From Novosphingobium sp. IK01 (lineage in GTDB: Bacteria; Pseudomonadota; Alphaproteobacteria; Sphingomonadales; Sphingomonadaceae), in contig NZ_BTFW01000001.1 of NCBI RefSeq assembly GCF_033242265.1, positions 1,772,501 to 1,836,500 of the forward strand: a stretch of 64,000 nt of DNA. The letters are read 5' to 3'. Shown here one piece after another: positions 59,422 to 64,000 of the stretch. The notes beneath the pieces are model-generated. The model saw nothing but the letters and a program-made list of their open reading frames with translations, had not been told where the DNA came from and did not search any database. The stretch's first letter is position 1, and each line of letters begins with the position of its first letter. The translations under genes and the position numbers were made by a program.

Positions 59422-60300
59422 ATGGTGGCAAGCGATGATGCCGAATTGACGCGCGCACCCGACACGCACCGGCTCGAATGGCCCTCATTCGATCCGGTGC
59501 GTGTCGGGATGCCGGAACTGTGCCGCGCCGGGCTGTCGGAAAACTGGCTTCTGAAGGCATGTGGCCATCGGCATTGGCTGGCGTTGGCCGCCGCACACGG
59601 GATGGTGAGGCCCGAGTTTCACGGCAGCCTTGGCGAACGGCTGTACCCTGCCTTCGTTGCGGTTGACGTGAAAGGGTTGGGTGCGGGGCTGGACAGCGTG
59701 GGTGAACATGACAGGCTGGACTTTGCCCTGTGCCTGGAGCGCGTTGGGCGCACACGCTTTCACAGTCGAATCACGGTCAGCGCCCAGGGGGTGGCGATCG
59801 CGCAGGTGGAAATGACCACGGCCTTTGTCCACCGCGCCGTGCCCGGCATGAACCGTTCGGCCACGCGCGCGATGGTGGCGCGGCCTTGCCGCCTGCTGCC
59901 CGCACCCGGACACCGCCCGCCGCCCTTCCGACCCGATACCTGGGACACGATCGCAGGCTTTGCGCGCCGCGAGCGGGCCGAACTGGCAGATCTGGTGCTG
60001 GACCCTGCCCCCCATGAAGATTTCAACGGGGCTGAATTTCTCTATTTCTCAGCCTTCCAGGCCATGCTCGATCGAGCAGAATGGCAATGGTGCCGACAGA
60101 CAGCACCGTTGTTCGTAACGCATCGGCGCCATATCTTCTATCTTGGCAATGCAGAACTCGGAGACAAAGTCAAAGTCACGCTGTGCGGCATACGCAAACA
60201 TGCAGGCATTCACAGCCACTGGGTTGAAATGCGCCGCAACAGCGACAATGCCATGATTGGAGTAGCCTTCACCCAAAGAAAACATTTCACATTATCTTGA
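59422..60300 (+). CDS. Pnap_2097/LnmK-like acyltransferase-decarboxylase family protein
   Basis: 292 residues, mixed hotdog-like fold: SFDPVRVGMPELCRAGLSEN at the start and FLYFSAFQAMLDRAEWQW later are characteristic of the biosynthetic Pnap_2097 group, relatives of LnmK, which processes methylmalonyl units on carrier proteins. It is the last plus-strand gene before IS701 and runs with the Nit1C genes. A role in tailoring the cluster product is inferred. Confidence 0.7.
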   Translation: MVASDDAELTRAPDTHRLEWPSFDPVRVGMPELCRAGLSENWLLKACGHRHWLALAAAHGMVRPEFHGSLGERLYPAFVAVDVKGLGAGLDSVGEHDRLDFALCLERVGRTRFHSRITVSAQGVAIAQVEMTTAFVHRAVPGMNRSATRAMVARPCRLLPAPGHRPPPFRPDTWDTIAGFARRERAELADLVLDPAPHEDFNGAEFLYFSAFQAMLDRAEWQWCRQTAPLFVTHRRHIFYLGNAELGDKVKVTLCGIRKHAGIHSHWVEMRRNSDNAMIGVAFTQRKHFTLS

Positions 60301-60334
60301 ATTTCAAACACCTGAGAGCCCGATCCAAAACTAG

Positions 60335-61765
60335 CACTACTTTGGCAGAAGTTCACTTGGGTGTTTGATGAGGCTGCATCCGCAGTGAGGGCAATGGTCG
60401 GGCGGTGAGCGGGCCAAGCGGTCAAGGATGGCTTGGCGCACTGCTGGCAAAGTGGGTTGGGGAGGCGGACCGAGGACTCTTTTTTTTCCGTCCCGCCTGA
60501 GCGAGCCTTCGGGATTGCAGGAAGGCGTAGGCCATCATCGACATCAAGGCGTGGCGGTGAAGTCCGGCCCAGGATCGTCCTTCGAAGTGATCGAGGCCCA
60601 GTTCTTCCTTGAGTTGCTGATGAGCTTGTTCGCAGACCCAGCGCGCCTTGATCGCGCCGGCGAGAGCCTTGATCGGGGTGTCGCCAGGCAGATTGGAGAG
60701 ATAGTATTTGCGCTCGCCATTCGAGCGATGCTCCCCCACCAACCAGGCTTCCTCGCCCGGCATGTGCTGGGCCCCGGCAGAGCCGATCCGCTGAGGCGCA
60801 CCATCGGCAATGCGCACGCGCATGGCCGCAAAGCGGGCCGTCAGCGGTCCCTTGGTTCCCTTGCGCCAACTGACCTGTCGCCACTTCGCGCCTTCGAGCA
60901 TTGCGTGCGCGGCAATGGATTTGACGTCCGGCACATGCCGCACCCGTGGGCGCCCGCGTCCTGCGACCGGGAAGATCAGCTGCACATCGGCCGGATAGAC
61001 CTTTTGGTGCCGGGGGATGCCCACCGCCCAGCAAAGGCTGCGCGCACTCAGTGCCTGTCGGAATGGAGCGGACAGCCCGTAACCGGCATCGGCCAGCACA
61101 CAACCGAAGCGCACGCCCGCAGCGATGATACGATCGATCTCCTCGATCGCGATCTCGGGCTTGGTACGATATTCCTGCAAAGGGGCAGGCACACCCGCCT
61201 TGTCCATGCGTGCGGTATCACTCGTCCAGCTTTCGGGCAGAAACAGCCGCAAGCTCAGCATAAGCGGAACTTCACCCGAGGCCAGTGTCACCGATACCAG
61301 TGTCTGGCAGTTTGCATTCTTGCCCAGTGCCGTCGCGTATTGGGGCGCAACGCCAACCGAAGCCTTGCCCTTCTTGGGTAGGGCAGTGTCGTCGATGATA
61401 AGCCAGGCTCCATTGCCACCGACCAATTCATCCGCCTGGCGCCACAAGGTCGCTTCCAGCGGGGCGCTATCCCACAGACCGGCCCCGATGAAATGATGCA
61501 GCCGATCATAAGCGACGGCGTCCGAACGGGCCGCCATGGGCTGGATGCTCTTGCGATCACCTGGCCCAATCAGGCCCGCGATATAGGCCGGACACATCCG
61601 GCGTCGCGTCTTGTTCCCCAACCCCTCCAGATACGGGGCAAGCCACCGCTCCAGATCCGACTGCCAGTCCTCGTCCATCGCCAGCCTCCGTCAAAGCTGG
61701 CTCCCCATGAATCACGCAATCAGCGCCATGGGAATCCCAAAAATTAAACTTCTGCCAAAGTAGTG
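60335..61765 (-). mobile_element. Complete IS701-family element
   Basis: Perfect 19-bp terminal repeats (CACTACTTTGGCAGAAGTT and complement) end at 60335 and 61765. Both are flanked by CTAG (60331-60334 and 61766-61769), the 4-bp YTAR target typical of the family. One intact transposase lies inside. Insertion occurred 30 bases after the LnmK-like gene. Confidence 0.93.
60422..61678 (-). CDS. IS701-family transposase
   Basis: 418 residues. The DDE triad is visible as WLIIDDTALPKKG, CVLADAGYGLSAPFR and the C-terminal EQAHQQLKEELGLDHFEGRSW. The stretch RTKPEIAIEEIDRIIAAGV and a final basic tail fit the family. The frame is complete. Confidence 0.95.
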   Translation of the reverse strand: MDEDWQSDLERWLAPYLEGLGNKTRRRMCPAYIAGLIGPGDRKSIQPMAARSDAVAYDRLHHFIGAGLWDSAPLEATLWRQADELVGGNGAWLIIDDTALPKKGKASVGVAPQYATALGKNANCQTLVSVTLASGEVPLMLSLRLFLPESWTSDTARMDKAGVPAPLQEYRTKPEIAIEEIDRIIAAGVRFGCVLADAGYGLSAPFRQALSARSLCWAVGIPRHQKVYPADVQLIFPVAGRGRPRVRHVPDVKSIAAHAMLEGAKWRQVSWRKGTKGPLTARFAAMRVRIADGAPQRIGSAGAQHMPGEEAWLVGEHRSNGERKYYLSNLPGDTPIKALAGAIKARWVCEQAHQQLKEELGLDHFEGRSWAGLHRHALMSMMAYAFLQSRRLAQAGRKKKSPRSASPTHFASSAPSHP

Positions 61766-61769
61766 CTAG

Positions 61770-61846
61770 GCCGTAGACTCATAAACGCGGAGCCAAATCC
61801 GCATTGAAGCCAACTGGACCATCGCGAGGAAGTTCTCGGCCAGCTT
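61770..61846 (-). pseudogene. IS5-type transposase C-terminal scrap
   Basis: On the minus strand, LAENFLAMVQLASMRIWLRV and a few more codons match the last residues of IS427/IS5-type transposases. It is cut by the Tn3 terminal repeat at 61847 and by the IS701 target at 61769. Confidence 0.6.
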
Positions 61847-61876
61847 GGGGTGACTACACGAAAGTGACGTATCTGC
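61847..61876 (+). repeat. Solo Tn3 terminal repeat
   Basis: GGGGTGACTACACGAAAGTG and the next ten bases are identical to the outer 30 bases of the Tn3 transposon at 41320. They are cut exactly by an IS6 end (GGCTCTGTTGC). The rest of the transposon is missing here. Confidence 0.92.
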
Positions 61877-61928
61877 GGCTCTGTTGCAAACATTGGTGAC
61901 GGCCGGGCAGCGTCACCCCGTCTGGGTC
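61877..61928 (-). mobile_element. IS6-family right-end fragment in inverted orientation
   Basis: GGCTCTGTTGCAAACATTGG and the following bases are the reverse complement of the right end of the IS6 copy at 62794-62845, about 52 bases long. The rest of that copy is absent. This end faces the one at 51330, so the Nit1C region is bracketed by inverted IS6 ends. Confidence 0.85.
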
Positions 61929-61963
61929 ACAATCGCCTTCATCCGCATGCTCACGCGCAGAAC

Positions 61964-62845
61964 GGCTCTGTTGCAAACTCTGATGCGGTTGCCAAGGTTG
62001 GGCCCTTGGATTGGTAAGGTCAGTTGTGATGGACGATTTCAAAGGGCGGCATTTTACCGGCGAGGTCATCCTATGGGCGGTCCGCTGGTACTGCCGGTAC
62101 GGCATCAGCTACCGCGATCTCGAGGAAATGCTGGCGGAACGTGGCATCGATGTCGATCACACGACCATCTATCGCTGGGTGCAGCGCTATGCGCCGGAGA
62201 TGGAGAAGCGGTTGCGCTGGTTCTGGCGGCGAGGCTTTGATCCGAGCTGGCGTCTGGATGAGACCTACGTCAAGGTTCGGGGCAAATGGACCTACCTGTA
62301 CCGGGCGGTCGACAAAAGGGGCGACACGATCGACTTCTTCCTCTCGTCGACCCGCAGCGCCAAAGCCGCGAAGCGCTTTCTGGGAAAGGCCCTTCGCGGG
62401 CTGAAGGGCTGGGAGAAACCAACGAAACTCAACACCGACAAGGCCCCCAGCTACGGCGTCGCAATCGCCGAGTTGAAACGAGAAGGGAAGCTCGCCCTGG
62501 AAACCGAACACCGGCAGGTAAAATACCTGAACAACGTGCTCGAGGCCGACCATGGCAAGCTCAAATTGTTGATCAAGCCCGTGCGTGGTTTCAAATCGAT
62601 GCCGACAGCCTACGCCACGATCAAGGGCTTCGAGGTCATGCGCGCCCTGCGCAAAGGGCAAGCCCGGGCATGGTGCCTGCAGCCAGGGATCAGGGGAGAG
62701 GTGCGTCTGATCGAAAGAGCATTTGGCATTGGCCCCTCGGTCATGACCGAGGCCATGGACGTGCTCAATCAGCATTTTGCCAATGCTGCCTGATCCCCAG
62801 ACGGGGTGACGCTGCCCGGCCGTCACCAATGTTTGCAACAGAGCC
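61964..62845 (+). mobile_element. Complete IS6-family element (IS6100-like)
   Basis: The ends GGCTCTGTTGCAAA and its complement lie at 61964 and 62845 (882 bp). A perfect 8-bp duplication CGCAGAAC flanks it (61956-61963 and 62846-62853), so this copy inserted directly and recently. It encodes one complete transposase. Confidence 0.96.
62029..62793 (+). CDS. IS6-family transposase
   Basis: 254 residues from MDDFKGRHFTGEVILWAVRW. The helix-turn-helix (YRDLEEMLAERGIDVDHTTI) is followed by the DDE triad in WRLDETYVKVRG, NTDKAPSYG and NNVLEADHGKLK. It is close to IS6100/IS26-group enzymes, which join replicons by replicative transposition and targeted conservative events. Confidence 0.96.
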   Translation: MDDFKGRHFTGEVILWAVRWYCRYGISYRDLEEMLAERGIDVDHTTIYRWVQRYAPEMEKRLRWFWRRGFDPSWRLDETYVKVRGKWTYLYRAVDKRGDTIDFFLSSTRSAKAAKRFLGKALRGLKGWEKPTKLNTDKAPSYGVAIAELKREGKLALETEHRQVKYLNNVLEADHGKLKLLIKPVRGFKSMPTAYATIKGFEVMRALRKGQARAWCLQPGIRGEVRLIERAFGIGPSVMTEAMDVLNQHFANAA

Positions 62846-63021
62846 CGCAGAACTGCAAGATATTGCTATGTGGGGTGATCCTTCGCGTCAAGCACTTACC
62901 CTTCGTTCTGTACTTACCGTTTCAATCGTGTCCCCTTCTCTTTGTAAACTAAACGGTGGTTTGGTTGACTGACAACCGGCTCTAGCACGTTGTAAACCTA
63001 TAAGCGCTGCGGACCCCTCAG

Positions 63022-63855
63022 TTACAAGGGCCCGTCATTGCCGGCGGGTGCCCCTTGGGCCAGACCGGTGTCGACAACGGCAGGAAGGGCCTCCGCCGAG
63101 TCTACCTCGGCCGAGGCTGTCTGCAGGCGGATAGAACTGCGGATTGACGCTGCATCGAGACGATCCTGGAAGTAGGTCTGAGACCACGCCATGTCGGCCC
63201 ATTCGTCGGGACGCGCCTGGTAAGCGCCTACGCGGCCTATGAGGCCGCACAACCAGTCTGCACACTGACAGGTCTGATATCGCTCGCTTTCCACCTGAAA
63301 GGGGGGTTCTACAATTCGGCGACGGGGCGAGGGGCCGCCATACATCGCCTGACTGGCGCGAGTCAGGATCGCATCGCGATCCTGATGTTCGTCCATGACG
63401 ATCACCATGTCGGCGTCGTTCTGATCGGCAAATTGGTTGAGGCGTTTCATCGCCTCACCTAAAACGGTCAGGTAAAGTGCTTGCGCCTTGAACTCGGCGA
63501 CAGGGCGGTTCTTTTCAAGGCCGACATAGAATACGTGTCCGCCGCTTGCGCGAATCTTGTTGAGGATGCGGTTGGCCGCTGTACGCACCTGACGATATTT
63601 CTCGACGTTGATGGTGGTGAAAAGGGCTGAACCCTTCTTCTCCCATGTCGCGGGATGTTGACCGCTTTTCTGGATCTCCCATGCCAGCATGTTGCATTTC
63701 AGCTGGTAGAACCAAGTCGAAAACTGCCGAACAGACGATGCCGGCAGGATCATGCCTCCTAGCCCGAAGACTGGACTGTCGTTGTATGCCGGATCGTCGC
63801 GCGCGACATACGGGCCGATGTGACCAAATTCATCGAGATAGGCGAAATACAGCAT
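63022..63855 (-). CDS. DUF3800 domain protein
   Basis: 277 residues: AYLDEFGHIGPYVARDDPAY (catalytic-like Asp-Glu near the start), VIVMDEHQDRDAI, and CADWLCGLIGRVGAYQARPD. DUF3800 has an RNase H-like fold and is frequent in mobile and defence-associated regions, but its function is unproven. A 23-base palindrome lies just upstream of its start. Confidence 0.8.
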   Translation of the reverse strand: MLYFAYLDEFGHIGPYVARDDPAYNDSPVFGLGGMILPASSVRQFSTWFYQLKCNMLAWEIQKSGQHPATWEKKGSALFTTINVEKYRQVRTAANRILNKIRASGGHVFYVGLEKNRPVAEFKAQALYLTVLGEAMKRLNQFADQNDADMVIVMDEHQDRDAILTRASQAMYGGPSPRRRIVEPPFQVESERYQTCQCADWLCGLIGRVGAYQARPDEWADMAWSQTYFQDRLDAASIRSSIRLQTASAEVDSAEALPAVVDTGLAQGAPAGNDGPL

Positions 63856-63875
63856 TTAGCACCCCAGAATCGCGA

Positions 63876-63898
63876 AAGCCCACGCTAAGCGTGGGCTT
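63876..63898. terminator. Palindromic hairpin upstream of the DUF3800 gene
   Basis: AAGCCCACGCT-A-AGCGTGGGCTT is an 11-bp palindrome. It may end transcription coming from the right or act as an operator for the DUF3800 gene, whose start is 21 bases away. The remaining ~100 bases to the window end show no gene. Confidence 0.55.
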
Positions 63899-64000
63899 CG
63901 GAATTGGGGCAGCCCATGAGCCGCGTCCACCGACGGTTATGGCCAGTCAACTCTCCTTTGTCAAGTAGGCGCAATGACTGCCCTCATTCTGAAGCAGAGG

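Noticed and set aside
59418-59438. TGA as selenocysteine in the mini-ORF (Cys-Gly-Cys-Sec)
   Set aside because: No SECIS-like hairpin is apparent directly downstream, and the next gene's start overlaps; a normal stop is simpler.

Overview
The window reads as high-GC alphaproteobacterial DNA, most likely from the Sphingomonadales (Novosphingobium-like). This rests on protein character: an Atm1-type ABC exporter, hslVU, the leuS-lptE-holA block, a DUF3576 lipoprotein, and an nrdA/nrdB pair separated by a PepSY-type gene. The assignment is inference; no rRNA or other species marker is present.

Left part (1 to about 32.2 kb) is ordinary chromosome. It holds the end of a polysaccharide locus (glycosyltransferase, flippase), an aspartic protease, an Atm1-like exporter, three consecutive membrane transporters, hslVU on the minus strand, tldD, a zinc-ribbon protein, an ABC ATPase, nadB, class I ribonucleotide reductase (nrdA, nrdB), an undecaprenyl-phosphate sugar transferase, leuS-lptE-holA, a DUF3576 lipoprotein, an outer-membrane-like protein and phaB. 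Strong intrinsic hairpins separate most units. A 58-residue CxxC protein (15658-15834) is also supported here.

Right part (about 32.2 to 64 kb) is a mosaic of mobile elements and captured cargo. In order: an IS3-family element split by an IS110-family element; a GGDEF/EAL gene truncated by that IS; a DUF4160/DUF2442 pair; a MOBV-type relaxase with an in-frame stop; an IS21 remnant; a Tn3-family transposon with resolvase; a sulfite-oxidation operon (LysR, TDT exporter, SorA-like, cytochrome c) and a beheaded second sulfite oxidase; a second IS21 remnant split by IS256; Tn3, IS6 and IS5 fragments; a complete Nit1C-type nitrilase cluster with a divergent MocR regulator; IS701; a solo Tn3 end; a complete IS6 element; and a DUF3800 gene.

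The most informative signal is the IS110-family element (33303-34461). Its insertion site can be reconstructed because it interrupts a known IS3 gene, and its 208-bp leader contains, in the expected order, two guide pairs. One matches the left and right target halves and the other matches the element's own two ends, all around a CT core. This is a complete, readable bridge RNA, and a junction promoter (TTGACC, 17 bp, TATGAG) would form only in the excised circle.

The second notable system is the Nit1C cluster (53617-59335). It is extended by a LnmK/Pnap_2097-like protein and a 14-codon cysteine-ending mini-ORF, is controlled from a divergent region rich in GAATGCAT repeats, and is bracketed by IS6-family ends.
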